From NCBI GenBank assembly GCA_029213265.1, contig JARGNG010000028.1:1-53573 (forward strand): a stretch of DNA of 53,573 nt, read 5' to 3'. Below are positions 26,594-35,557 of the stretch, piece by piece. The notes beneath the pieces are model-generated. The model did no database searches, was not told the DNA's origin, and saw nothing but the letters and a program-made list of their open reading frames with translations. This DNA is from Verrucomicrobiales bacterium. Its GTDB lineage: Bacteria; Verrucomicrobiota; Verrucomicrobiia; Verrucomicrobiales; DEV007. Each line of letters starts with the position of its first letter. Within the stretch, counting starts at the first letter, position 1. Both the position numbers and the translations under genes were made by a program.

Positions 26594-27220
26594 ATGGAAG
26601 CAACGATCACTCAACACAGGGACAAAATCATTCGGATCGGAAAGCTACTCTACGGATTCGTGCTCGGCTGGCTCATTCTAAACTCCATCGCTCTTTTGAT
26701 CATGCTTGCCGCAGTCGTCGGGCTCTACGTGGCAGGAACCTCGGGCTCGCGGCAGACAGTCGTGGATTTGTTCACCTTCGCTGAGCTCGTCCCCGGACTC
26801 GGCGCGGAGGAAATCGAGAAGATTATCACATGGGACTACGAGACCTTTCTCGATCATTTCTGGCTTATCTTCACCCTGGCCCTCGTTTCCACCGGCTATT
26901 TTGTCACGACGATGATACTGATGCTCCGAATCGCAAAGTCGCTCAAGCGGGGGGATTTACTCAGTAAACAGGCGATCGGCAGTCTACACCTTCTCGGCTG
27001 GATCTACGTCATCCAGGGTGTCGTTGCCTTTTTCTGGGGCATCATCGGCCAGCTGGCATGGACCTCCAACACTTGTGAATTACTCTACTTCAGTTTTATC
27101 CACGACGTCTGTAACTACAGCTTCACTTTCAGCGGCTCGGGCATCGAATGGGGCATGCTGGCCCTTGCTCTGAGCTGGATTGCGAAGAGCTTCCAGGAAG
27201 AGCAGGAATTGATCGTTTAA
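26594..27220 (+). CDS. DUF2975-like integral membrane protein
   Basis: 208 residues with four predicted membrane helices (about 18-45, 88-112, 133-158 and 178-196) and a short charged C-terminus. The arrangement and the following small Xre regulator match the DUF2975/YozG pair found in many bacteria. The function is not established. The 94-nt upstream gap is AT-rich with a long T-run, unlike the surrounding DNA, and is the likely promoter. The downstream regulator starts 21 nt after the stop. Confidence 0.75.
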   Translation: MEATITQHRDKIIRIGKLLYGFVLGWLILNSIALLIMLAAVVGLYVAGTSGSRQTVVDLFTFAELVPGLGAEEIEKIITWDYETFLDHFWLIFTLALVSTGYFVTTMILMLRIAKSLKRGDLLSKQAIGSLHLLGWIYVIQGVVAFFWGIIGQLAWTSNTCELLYFSFIHDVCNYSFTFSGSGIEWGMLALALSWIAKSFQEEQELIV

Positions 27221-27241
27221 CCTCCCTACCACTCTCTTACC

Positions 27242-27460
27242 ATGGCCATTATCGTCAATCTCGACGTCATGCTCGCGAAGCGGAAAATGAAGCTGAACGA
27301 CCTCGCCGCAGCGGTCGGGATTACTCCGCAAAATCTATCGGTGCTCAAAACAGGCAAGGCAAAGGCAATCCGTTTCTCTACCCTCGATGCAATCTGCAAG
27401 CACCTGGAATGCTCACCCGGCGATATTTTGGAATATACCGATAATGAGGAAAGCGATTGA
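27242..27460 (+). CDS. Small Xre-family (YozG-like) HTH regulator
   Basis: 72 residues that are essentially one Cro/C1-type helix-turn-helix. Helices 2-3 are LNDLAAAVGITPQNLSVLKTG, closed by FSTLDAICKHLECSPGDILEY. The sequence matches the YozG-type regulators that accompany DUF2975 membrane proteins. It has the same strand and a 21-nt gap to the membrane protein, so it is probably an autoregulated two-gene operon. Confidence 0.9.
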   Translation: MAIIVNLDVMLAKRKMKLNDLAAAVGITPQNLSVLKTGKAKAIRFSTLDAICKHLECSPGDILEYTDNEESD

Positions 27461-27472
27461 AGGAGGCCTCGT

Positions 27473-27585
27473 CGAAAAACTCTCGCTTTCCGCTACGGTT
27501 GGTGACGATGTCAGGGAAGTAGCGGAAGTCGTGAGACTTCCGGGCGGGCCTCCGGCCTCGTCGAAAAGCTTCCGTTTTCCGCTAC
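27473..27585. repeat. REP-like palindromic repeat cluster (units 6, 7 and 8)
   Basis: Three 24-nt units: 27473-27496 (reverse), 27519-27542 (forward, the best match to consensus with stem CGGAAGTC/GACTTCCG around GTGA) and 27562-27585 (reverse). They alternate in orientation with spacers of about 20 nt, filling the space between the YozG-type gene and the terminator of the convergent EF-hand gene. Confidence 0.75.
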
Positions 27586-27612
27586 GAATTCGAAGGCCGG
27601 TTCGCTGATAAG

Positions 27613-27647
27613 AAAAACCCGCCAACGCAGAACGCGAAGGCGGGTTT
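27613..27647 (-). terminator. Intrinsic terminator of the EF-hand gene
   Basis: A 9-bp perfect stem AAACCCGCC (27615-27623) / GGCGGGTTT (27639-27647) with a 15-nt loop. On the minus strand it is followed by TTTTTCTT, a standard Rho-independent terminator 28 nt beyond the EF-hand stop codon. It may also stop transcription arriving from the plus strand. Confidence 0.85.
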
Positions 27648-27674
27648 GAAAGTGTTGCGGGTAATCAGAAAAAA

Positions 27675-28052
27675 TTACTCAGCCTTTGGCTTCGCTTTTC
27701 CTTTGCCCTTCCCCTTGTCACCGGGCTTACCTTTACCACGCTTAGGAGGAGCACTGAGCTCAGCCTTGTCGAGTTCGCCGTCAGAATTCTTGTCGCGGGC
27801 TGCGAAGGCCTTATCCAGGTCGAACTCTTTGCCGCCTTCCTTGGCTTTCTTGGCCATAGGATTGGCTGCGAACTCTTCTTTGGAAAGAGTTCCGTTGTTG
27901 TCCTTGTCGAGCTTCTTGATCATCATCTCGGCACGCTTGGCAGGATCACCTTTACCTTTTCCTTTACCCTTGCCTTTTTCGTCTTCGGCTTGAGCGATAC
28001 CAACTGCGAGTCCGGCTACCATTGCGGTCGCCACTAAGAGGAATTTTTTCAT
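27675..28052 (-). CDS. Exported EF-hand calcium-binding protein
   Basis: 125 residues from ATG at 28052, signal peptide KKFLLVATAMVAGLAVG (cleavage near AQA-E). A Gly/Lys repeat (KGKGKGKGKG) follows, then two EF-hand loops, DKDNNGTLSKEE and DKNSDGELDKAE, each with the canonical Asp/Asn ligands and terminal Glu, and a second Lys/Gly-rich tail. It should bind calcium in the periplasm or outside the cell; the basic tails may bind anionic polymers. Small EF-hand proteins of this design are common in Verrucomicrobia and Planctomycetes. The gene is monocistronic with its own terminator. Confidence 0.88.
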   Translation of the reverse strand: MKKFLLVATAMVAGLAVGIAQAEDEKGKGKGKGKGDPAKRAEMMIKKLDKDNNGTLSKEEFAANPMAKKAKEGGKEFDLDKAFAARDKNSDGELDKAELSAPPKRGKGKPGDKGKGKGKAKPKAE

Positions 28053-28145
28053 AATTTTCGTTTTGTAGAGTTCGCCCACCTGGATTGGCGGTGCGTTGTG
28101 TAACTTCATAAACGCTCGACCTTCGGAAAGGTTGCAAAAATAATA

Positions 28146-30008
28146 TCACTTTTTCATCGCTTCCTCCATGAGACGGAATCCCCTCTCGATCAAGTCGGTC
28201 CGGTCATCCAGCATTCCGGCACTGAGGAGGGCGTTGTCGAAAAGCTGGCCGGCGACGAGCTTGGCGAGGTCGGGATTGGAGTCACGAATTTCGGAGAGTT
28301 GATGAATCAACGGGTGACGCGAATTGATCTCCAACTCCACCTGCATCGGGGGAAGATCGCCATCGGGATTCATTGATTGCATCATCTGCCGCATCTGGGC
28401 GGTCATTCCCTGGTCCGGAACGAGAGCCGCAATCGGACTACTGACGAGACGCTTGCCGGCCTCCACCTTTTCGACCCTGTCACCGAATTCCTCTTTCAGA
28501 AATTCGCAGAGAGCTTCGGTAGATTCTTCGGAAAGAGGATCCCCTTCCTGCTCCACCTCTTCATCATCGAGCTCCAGTCCGGAACTCGCTGCCGAGACGA
28601 GCTGTTTTCCATCGAACTCACGGAGATGCTGAAGAAGATATTCGTCGATCGTGTCGAAGAAAAAGATCACTTCGAGACCGCGGGATTTAAGTGCTTCCAG
28701 ATACGGACCCGCTTCAATCGAAGCGCGGTCGCTTCCGGCGAGGTAGTAGATTTCCTCCTGCCCGTCTTTGGCCCGGGTCAGGTAATCCTCAAACGAGGTC
28801 TGCTCGCCCTTTTCGGTCATGGAGCTTTCAAAGCGCAGCAGCTTGCAGAGGTTTTCGCGATGATCATAATCAACCACGACCCCTTCCTTGAGAAATCGCC
28901 CGAATTTCGCGTAGAACTCTTTGTATGTTTCCGCGTCCCCTTTGGCTTCCCCATCGAGGAATTTGAGAAATCGCTTCGTCACGACCCGATTCAATTTGCG
29001 AACGAGAGTGCTGTCCTGCATCGATTCGCGGCTGATGTTCAGGGGAATATCAGCACTGTCGATGACACCTCGAAGGAATCGCAACCACTCGGGGAGAAGT
29101 CCCTCCGGCTTATCGTCGATGAGAACATTTTTACAATAGAGTGAAACCCCCGGTTCCATCTGGCCCATGCCCCACAACTCCGTGTTCTCGGTGGGCACGA
29201 AAAGGAGCGCGTTGATCTCGATCGGCATTTCGGAGCTGAAGTGCATCCGGTAGCGGGGGTCGTCAAAGGCCTTCGAGGAGAACTTGTAGAACTCGTTGTA
29301 TTCCTCGTCCGTTACCTCGTTCTTTTTCTTCCGCCAGATCGCTTCAATAGTATTGACCCGATCCTCCCCGATGAGAATCGGGAAGGAAACGAAGCTGGAA
29401 TAGTTCTCAAGGATCTGCTTCACGCGCCCTTCACCCACAAACTCCTCCGCATCCTCCCGGAGCTTGAGAACGATCTTCGACCCGCGATCCACATCGCCTT
29501 CGGCCTCCTCGATTTCGTAACCGGTTTTTCCATCGCTCTTCCAGACGAGACTTTCTCCATCCGACTTCCAGGAGCGGGTCTCGACGGTTACCTCATCAGC
29601 AACCATAAAGGCAGAGTAGAAACCTACGCCGAACTGGCCGATCAGAGAGCTTTCCTTCTGCTTTGATTCCTCAAGCGCTTTCACAAACGCCTTCGACCCG
29701 GAATGGGCAATCGTTCCCAGGTTTTCGTGAAGCTCTTCGCGCGTCATCCCGAGACCATGATCCGTAATCGTGATCGTTTTTGCCTCTTCGTCGATCGAGA
29801 TTTGAATTTCCAGCGGGAGATCCGGCTGGTGCACCTCATTCTCCGTCAGTTGCATGTGCCGGAACTTTTCCAGTGCATCGGAAGCGTTGGAAACCAACTC
29901 ACGAACAAAGATTTCCTTGTCCGTGTAAAGCGAGTTGATCACAATGTCGAGAACCTGGCTGACTTCCGCCTGGAACTCGCGTTTTTCGGGTGTTGTAGAC
30001 GTAGGCAT
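28146..30008 (-). CDS. htpG: Molecular chaperone HtpG (Hsp90 family)
   Basis: 620 residues from ATG at 30008, close to the E. coli length. The GHKL ATPase domain shows ELVSNASDALEKF, DHGLGMTREEL, GTIAHSGSKAF and GQFGVGFYSAFMVADEV. The middle domain has the client/ATP-contact segment GVIDSADIPLNISRE, and the C-terminal dimerisation domain follows. The longer upstream frame has no homology-like content. It acts in the cytoplasm as an ATP-driven homodimeric chaperone. The SPFH pair lies 113 nt upstream on the same strand; whether they share a transcript is unclear. Confidence 0.97.
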   Translation of the reverse strand: MPTSTTPEKREFQAEVSQVLDIVINSLYTDKEIFVRELVSNASDALEKFRHMQLTENEVHQPDLPLEIQISIDEEAKTITITDHGLGMTREELHENLGTIAHSGSKAFVKALEESKQKESSLIGQFGVGFYSAFMVADEVTVETRSWKSDGESLVWKSDGKTGYEIEEAEGDVDRGSKIVLKLREDAEEFVGEGRVKQILENYSSFVSFPILIGEDRVNTIEAIWRKKKNEVTDEEYNEFYKFSSKAFDDPRYRMHFSSEMPIEINALLFVPTENTELWGMGQMEPGVSLYCKNVLIDDKPEGLLPEWLRFLRGVIDSADIPLNISRESMQDSTLVRKLNRVVTKRFLKFLDGEAKGDAETYKEFYAKFGRFLKEGVVVDYDHRENLCKLLRFESSMTEKGEQTSFEDYLTRAKDGQEEIYYLAGSDRASIEAGPYLEALKSRGLEVIFFFDTIDEYLLQHLREFDGKQLVSAASSGLELDDEEVEQEGDPLSEESTEALCEFLKEEFGDRVEKVEAGKRLVSSPIAALVPDQGMTAQMRQMMQSMNPDGDLPPMQVELEINSRHPLIHQLSEIRDSNPDLAKLVAGQLFDNALLSAGMLDDRTDLIERGFRLMEEAMKK

Positions 30009-30121
30009 AGTGGTTGTTGGGGGAATTAGGATACGGCGGAAAATGCCGACCGGGGCCGGAAAGTCAAGGGGCGATGATTGCCCTTCCGGCAGCTTAGCCG
30101 GATTCACACTGAAAACCACAC

Positions 30122-31042
30122 CTATCGAATCGGCGGGGGCTGAGCGCCGGTATCCCTCTCCGCTTCCAGAGCGGTCAACAAATCGCCTGCCGCTCCTGAA
30201 GTGGGAAGTAGAATGATCTCCCCGTTTCCGCTCAGCAATTCCTGCGTCTCCAGAACGCTGAACAGGGTATTCGTAACTTCAGGATCCTCCCCGATTTCCC
30301 GCAGCGCTTTCCCGACAAGACGAGGGCGCACGGCGTGGGCCTTTGCAAATTCGATGGACGCTTCGCGCTCGGCTCTGGATTTGATGATATCGACCTGGTT
30401 GTCCCCTGCCTGCCGGATCGCTGAGGTGACCTGGCGAAGACGATTCACCACTTTCTGCTCGATCTGATGGATCATCATGCTATCGCGAAAGTGAACTTTT
30501 CGAATGTAGACCGATCCCAACTCGTAGCCCCAGTTCTCCGATTTCGGCGACACTTCCGTTCGAACCTCGCGACTCATGTGATGACGATTCTGCATCATGT
30601 CATCGAGCGGCATGTTGCTGAGCGAACGTACCGTCGTGTTGGTAACATTGGCTCTGAGAGAGCCTTCCGGATCGGTATTCTCAAAGAGATAGGCAACGGG
30701 ATCACTCACCCTCATCTCGTACCAAACCCCGATTCCAACGGGCGTTCCCTCTTCCGAGTTTACGGCCCGACTGCGGAGGTAACGCTGATCGAGACGCATA
30801 TCGAGTGTGTAGACCTTTCCGAAAAACGGAACCAGCAAGACGCTGGGACCGATTTTGAAAGGGATCATGTGGAGCCCTGCCGTATCGATCACGCCGATGA
30901 CTTTCCCGAAAAGGACGAACACCTTGCACCGGCATTCGTCCACCGTCGTGAACCAGCAAAGATACTGCAGTATTCCCGTAAGAATCGGAACTCCGATGAG
31001 AAGCCCGAAGAATGTGACGGCAGTGGCGATCAGAATTTCCAT
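30122..31042 (-). CDS. SPFH/Band 7 (stomatin/prohibitin-like) membrane protein, second of a pair
   Basis: 306 residues: one N-terminal membrane helix (about 3-30), then an SPFH domain (about 30-200; VGIGVWYEMRVSDPVAYLF) and a helical C-terminus (AEREASIEFAKAHAVRPRL). The ATG overlaps the stop of the upstream SPFH gene by 1 nt, so the two are translationally coupled and probably form a hetero-oligomer, as HflK/HflC do. SPFH proteins form large cages or rafts on the membrane and regulate proteases or membrane order. Sequence alone does not make this HflC. Confidence 0.88.
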   Translation of the reverse strand: MEILIATAVTFFGLLIGVPILTGILQYLCWFTTVDECRCKVFVLFGKVIGVIDTAGLHMIPFKIGPSVLLVPFFGKVYTLDMRLDQRYLRSRAVNSEEGTPVGIGVWYEMRVSDPVAYLFENTDPEGSLRANVTNTTVRSLSNMPLDDMMQNRHHMSREVRTEVSPKSENWGYELGSVYIRKVHFRDSMMIHQIEQKVVNRLRQVTSAIRQAGDNQVDIIKSRAEREASIEFAKAHAVRPRLVGKALREIGEDPEVTNTLFSVLETQELLSGNGEIILLPTSGAAGDLLTALEAERDTGAQPPPIR

Positions 31043-32076
31043 CAGCTTGCCCCTCCCTCTGTTTTCGCAGATCCCTGCGCGCTAATCACCCTTCGCGCTT
31101 TCCGGAAGAGCTGCAAATTCACATTGCGCAGATAGGACTCCAGGGACTTTGAACCTCCGGTCTTCTTCAATTCGGAAAGCTCCCCTGCCACTTTTTCCAG
31201 AGGCTCCACTTCCGCCTGGACACGCATCGTTTGAATTTCCACGGCCCGTTTCGATTGTTCGATTTTCTGATCCGCTTCGGCCCGTGCCAGGCTGATGTCC
31301 GCAGACACTTCGTTGTGAGCGGTATTGATCGCAGCAAGAGCCGACTCAATTTCCTCGGGCGGATCGATTCCCGTAATCAGCGATGCATCGAGCTCAATTC
31401 CGTAGCGAGCGGTTGAGCTGAGACACTCCGTATCCATCTGCTCATTGAGCTCATTGAGATTCTTTCGCAGATCATTGATCGAGATTCCCTCCAACGGCGG
31501 CCCGTCGCCTTCCATCAAAGATTCATCAATGTCTGCAAGCGGAAGACTCGCCTCTTTCGAGGCCGAAAAATTTGCGATCCGCTCCCGGAGAATGGAAACA
31601 AAATAGCCCATGATATGAGCCTCCGGATTCTTGACTCCGAAGAGATAGCCGTAGAGATTTTTCTCTGACACCTTGAACCGAAGTTGACCGGTCACCCCAA
31701 TATTGAGTTGATCTTTCGTGACGGCTTCGAGCACCGTCCCCTCCTGGTTCACATGGGGATCCTCCGGATCATAGGCAATGCTCGCGGTTTCGATCGCGAC
31801 ATTCACCTTATGGACCTTTTGCCATGGCATCTTGATATACGGGCCGCCCGGGCCGATCACCCGTACCTGAGGATACCGATAGCGCGGCTTGTGGTCGTCG
31901 CTGAGATGCTCCGCCATGGGAAGGTCGAGAGTGGTTTTCCCACGCAACTGCTGCACCCGACCAAATGTGGTCAGCACGGCTCTCTGATTCTGCTCGACGG
32001 TGAAAAACCCGGTGAGAACGCATCGCACCAGAAACCACGCTAAAGCACCGATTACTACTCCAATGATCCAGGACAT
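31042..32076 (-). CDS. SPFH/Band 7 (stomatin/prohibitin-like) membrane protein, first of a pair
   Basis: 344 residues with an N-terminal membrane helix (about 3-25), an SPFH domain (TVEQNQRAVLTTFGRVQQL; GTVLEAVTKDQLNIGVTGQLRF) and a long Ala/Glu-rich helical arm (SADISLARAEADQKIEQSKRA). The SPFH domain carries an insertion (IKMPWQKVHKVNVA) and an acidic loop (DIDESLMEGDGP). Overlap with the following SPFH gene suggests obligate co-production. A likely role is a membrane scaffold linked to protein quality control, since htpG follows the pair (inference). Confidence 0.88.
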   Translation of the reverse strand: MSWIIGVVIGALAWFLVRCVLTGFFTVEQNQRAVLTTFGRVQQLRGKTTLDLPMAEHLSDDHKPRYRYPQVRVIGPGGPYIKMPWQKVHKVNVAIETASIAYDPEDPHVNQEGTVLEAVTKDQLNIGVTGQLRFKVSEKNLYGYLFGVKNPEAHIMGYFVSILRERIANFSASKEASLPLADIDESLMEGDGPPLEGISINDLRKNLNELNEQMDTECLSSTARYGIELDASLITGIDPPEEIESALAAINTAHNEVSADISLARAEADQKIEQSKRAVEIQTMRVQAEVEPLEKVAGELSELKKTGGSKSLESYLRNVNLQLFRKARRVISAQGSAKTEGGAS

Positions 32077-32207
32077 CAGGAGTTATGCTGAGCCTCCCGG
32101 ACAAAGTTGCCAAGAAAATTCCGAGCTGATTGGATTCCCGAAAAGCGAAAGGAACCCCACCAAGAAATAATCACCCCACAAAAAAACCTTTCCGGCCCGT
32201 CCGGCTC

Positions 32208-34853
32208 TCACTCTCCCGGAACGACCTTCTTCCCCTTAAATCCCGGAATCAAATTCAAGAGACCTGGTTTCTTCGCGCCATCGGCGGTCACGTCGGCTGA
32301 TTCTTCGCCTGACTCCGTGCCATTCGAATCGCCCTGCGCTCCAAAGATCCCCTGACCGATCTTCTTCAGACCCTCCACGGGAATCGTCGTCAGGTCGGTA
32401 ATCACCTGGGCCGGAACCTTTCCGAGATTGGAGATATGCTTTGCCTTCCAGACCGGCTCATTCACGGTCCCGGTACACGAAAAGGTGAGAAGCTCACTTA
32501 CCGGAGTCAGCACCGTGCTGGATAGAGCGCCTTTTGTGTTCACCACCGCTTCGAGATCGACGGTCAGATCAACAAGCGAAACATCTCCCGCAGCCCGGAC
32601 GCGAAAGGAATCAGTGAGGGCCTCAAAGTCATCGCTATGAATGACACCATCCTCAATCCGCAATGTCGCCCTCGCTTCCCGAGCCACGTTCGCCCCCTCC
32701 CCGACCTGTCCCGGACGCGCTTTCGCGATGGAAGCCGAGAGCGGACCGAACAGCGGAATGGAAAAAAGATTCCCGTTCGTAATCGAGGCAGTTCCCTGCC
32801 CGTCCAGGGTCGTGATGTCACCGGCGTTTCCGGATAGCGCCAGGACGGCCTCCACACGGCCGCGTATTGTCTCTGTATCGGCGTAAAGAAGCGTGATCGC
32901 CTCCAGAGGAACATCCTTAAGAAGAACCGTCGCCTCAAAAGGGCGTTGAGGAGAACGAACATTTTTCGCGTCGTAGGCCAGCTCAAAGGACCCTCCGAAG
33001 ATATCCGCCTGGAGTGAAGTCAAGTGAACCCGGCTCCGATCTACCGAGATAGACCCGTTCGAGCGCTCCGCCGTGATCGTTTCTCCGAGGAACGAGTAGC
33101 GCGCCGTTGTGTCGGACTCGAAAGAAATCTCCAGCTTGTTCCGCCTCGGCTCGGCACCCACCTCTTCGGGACGCCTCGCATCGAGTTGGCCCGCAAGACG
33201 AACCGTGGGGGGAGATTCAAACTGATACTTTGAAAGCGTCTCCGCCAACTTGGGACTGAAGGCTCGGGCCCCCTGTTCCAGGTCCGTGGTGGAAACAACG
33301 CCCTTCACATCCCACATTTTCACGACAGGATTGAACTCCGCCACTTCTGCCAGAATCTCACCGTCCTCGCGCTTCATTTTCACATCACGAAACCAGTGAA
33401 GTGCCCCTTCGCTTTCCATGTCCGCTTCCATCTCCTGAAACGAAACTCCGTTGAGGTGGAAATTCCGAAATTGTATCTCCCCCTTATTTTTCCAGGTCTT
33501 CGGGTCACCCGAACTGCCGTTGCCGGCCGCTGCAAAATAAACCGTAGAGCTTTCATCAAACCTCCAGGAGTCAACAAACTTTCGGGCCCCTTCCCGGAAA
33601 AAGGGACGAAACACATGGGGGTCGAGCTTAACTTCGGTCTGATACTGCATCGCTTCCGGCCCCGTTCCCGGCTCGTATTTCAAATTGAGAAAGGCAACCC
33701 CGGACTGGTGATCGAGACGCAAATTCCGAAAGTAGATCCGGTTTCCGGAAAAGCTGTATCCGAAATCAAGACCGGCAAAGACTTCGCCCCGGGTCACGAA
33801 GCGGTCCGCCTGGAATTCCCCGATCACCTCACCGGGAAATCCGGCCCCCTCTTTTCCAAGCAGGGTCATATCCAAATGCCCGTCCACCTGGACCTCCGGC
33901 GGCTGGAAAAAGACGACCTCCCGCAAACGACGATCCTTCCAGAACAATCCGACAATGCTCGACAAATCGGCTCCCGACTGAGCAGAGAATTGAAACCGAT
34001 TGGTTTCCTGCGACCAATCGCCAGTCAAGGTCAGCTCCCCCTTTTCATCGCGGAGAAGAAACTCCTCGATCCGTGCCGACTTTTCCAAACCACTGTAGTC
34101 TGCCCGCACGGAAAGGGCGGAAATGGCATAGGCATTCCCCCGCCGGGCAAACTCCTCGGCTTCGATATGAAGTTTCGCAGTGGTGTCGGCGAGATCTTCG
34201 AGATCGCCCGAAAACTCAATCGAAATCCTCGGCCGGTCACCCGCGAACTCGTATTTATCCAATTCTCGAAGAACGCCCTGCAACTGCTGGTGCCATGGTT
34301 TGAGATCCCGCTTTTCCTCTTTCTTCTCCTCACTGTCGTCTTCGTCAGATTCCTTCCGTGCTCGAACAAGAGTCCCCTTGATGTCCAGATCAAAGCCGGA
34401 AACAGCGGCCTCCGCTTTCACGATTTCGATGACACTTTCCGTAACGACGATCCGGCCCGATAAATCATCCACCTCCAGCCGCCGACCTCCCGGATCGGAC
34501 GCGTCGAGTGGCAGGGAGAGGCTCGCATCTTCCACATCGAGGGTATTAACGGAAACTTCTTTGCTCCAGATGCGGCTCAGATCCACGTCGAGAAAAACAT
34601 CATCGAGAAAGGCAATCGGCTCGCTCTTTTTGTCATCGTGAAAAAACGTCACATCCTCGGCAACCAGTCCGCGAAATGCTCCCAGCGTAATTTTTCCGAT
34701 TTCAACATAGTAACCACGCTCCGTGAACTCACTCTCGATCGCGTTCCGCCAGGATTCGGTAAAGCCGTGCTTCCTGGCATGAACTCCGGCCCACACGAGA
34801 AGGCAGGCCGAAATCAGGCAAATCAAAAGGAAAAGTCGGCGGATGAAGCGCAT
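32208..34853 (-). CDS. AsmA-like envelope protein (TamB/YhdP-type repeat)
   Basis: 881 residues with one N-terminal membrane anchor (LFLLICLISACLLVWAGV) and a long periplasmic beta-rich region. The N-terminal part resembles the AsmA start (LGAFRGLVAEDVTFF; FLDDVFLDVDLSRIW). The C-terminus has the typical AsmA C-terminal pattern LDGQGTASITNGNLFSIPLFGPL followed by EDGVIHSDDFEALTDSF and a polar tail. AsmA-like proteins of this kind form grooved beta structures believed to carry phospholipids between inner and outer membranes. The gene stands alone on the minus strand, divergent from rsmD and the lipid-synthesis operon. Confidence 0.85.
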   Translation of the reverse strand: MRFIRRLFLLICLISACLLVWAGVHARKHGFTESWRNAIESEFTERGYYVEIGKITLGAFRGLVAEDVTFFHDDKKSEPIAFLDDVFLDVDLSRIWSKEVSVNTLDVEDASLSLPLDASDPGGRRLEVDDLSGRIVVTESVIEIVKAEAAVSGFDLDIKGTLVRARKESDEDDSEEKKEEKRDLKPWHQQLQGVLRELDKYEFAGDRPRISIEFSGDLEDLADTTAKLHIEAEEFARRGNAYAISALSVRADYSGLEKSARIEEFLLRDEKGELTLTGDWSQETNRFQFSAQSGADLSSIVGLFWKDRRLREVVFFQPPEVQVDGHLDMTLLGKEGAGFPGEVIGEFQADRFVTRGEVFAGLDFGYSFSGNRIYFRNLRLDHQSGVAFLNLKYEPGTGPEAMQYQTEVKLDPHVFRPFFREGARKFVDSWRFDESSTVYFAAAGNGSSGDPKTWKNKGEIQFRNFHLNGVSFQEMEADMESEGALHWFRDVKMKREDGEILAEVAEFNPVVKMWDVKGVVSTTDLEQGARAFSPKLAETLSKYQFESPPTVRLAGQLDARRPEEVGAEPRRNKLEISFESDTTARYSFLGETITAERSNGSISVDRSRVHLTSLQADIFGGSFELAYDAKNVRSPQRPFEATVLLKDVPLEAITLLYADTETIRGRVEAVLALSGNAGDITTLDGQGTASITNGNLFSIPLFGPLSASIAKARPGQVGEGANVAREARATLRIEDGVIHSDDFEALTDSFRVRAAGDVSLVDLTVDLEAVVNTKGALSSTVLTPVSELLTFSCTGTVNEPVWKAKHISNLGKVPAQVITDLTTIPVEGLKKIGQGIFGAQGDSNGTESGEESADVTADGAKKPGLLNLIPGFKGKKVVPGE

Positions 34854-34989
34854 TCGATACAGAAAATGAGGGAGACTTTTGTCCCGGAAACAGCTTCCTT
34901 CGATTCGTCAAAGAGTTCAACGGCCGAATTCGTATTTCAGAAACGGCTGGAGAGATCAGAACCTTGGGATAATTTCCCGCCTACCAACG

Positions 34990-35556
34990 ATGCGCATCAT
35001 TTCCGGCAAAGCGGGCAGCATTCCGCTCCAGGTTCCCAAATCTCTGACCCGTCCAACAACGGACCGGGTTCGCGAAGCTGTGTTTTCCTCCCTCGGGGCA
35101 AAGCTGATCGACAGCCTGGTTCTCGACCTCTTCGCCGGATGCGGCTCTCTCGGATTGGAGGCGCTCAGCCGTGGAGCCGCCTCCGCTACACTGGTTGATT
35201 CAGCCAGGGGAGCCATTCAGGCGATCGAAACCAACCTCGCCAAAACAAAACTGGAAGGCGCTCGAGTCGTTCAACGCGACGCACTGAGTTTTGCCGGAAC
35301 ACTCACTCCGGCAAGCTACGATCTCATTTTCGCTGATCCGCCCTACGCCCGGGACGAAGAGACCTCATCGGTTCTCGAAAACCTCCTCAAGCAGGAAAAA
35401 CTGCCCCTCGCTCTTCGTGAAAACGGATCTTTCATTCTTGAGTCCCTCTCTTCCCGGCCTCTGCCCGAAACGGATCTTTGGGAAATCGTGAAAGAGAAGT
35501 CTTTCGGCACGACACGTGTTAGCTTCCTCATTCCGGTCTCCGCCCCCACTCCCTGA
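34990..35556 (+). CDS. rsmD: 16S rRNA (guanine966-N2)-methyltransferase RsmD
   Basis: 188 residues from ATG at 34990; MRIISGKAGSIPL is the typical N-terminus, so the longer frame is rejected. The SAM-binding domain shows RPTTDRVREAVFSSL, LDLFAGCGSLGLEALSRG and the N2-methyltransferase catalytic motif FADPPYA. It modifies the small ribosomal subunit in the cytoplasm. It ends 1 nt before the waaA ATG, placing it first in the plus-strand operon. Confidence 0.95.
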   Translation: MRIISGKAGSIPLQVPKSLTRPTTDRVREAVFSSLGAKLIDSLVLDLFAGCGSLGLEALSRGAASATLVDSARGAIQAIETNLAKTKLEGARVVQRDALSFAGTLTPASYDLIFADPPYARDEETSSVLENLLKQEKLPLALRENGSFILESLSSRPLPETDLWEIVKEKSFGTTRVSFLIPVSAPTP

Positions 35557-35557
35557 C

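Noticed and set aside
32180..32204. Weak hairpin plus T7 after the AsmA-like gene
   Set aside because: The minus strand has a 4-bp CCGG stem followed by seven T residues about 5 nt later; the stem is too short for a confident terminator.
33396..34463. 355-codon plus-strand frame opposite the AsmA-like gene
   Set aside because: No signature; the minus-strand protein has an anchor and AsmA-type C-terminus.
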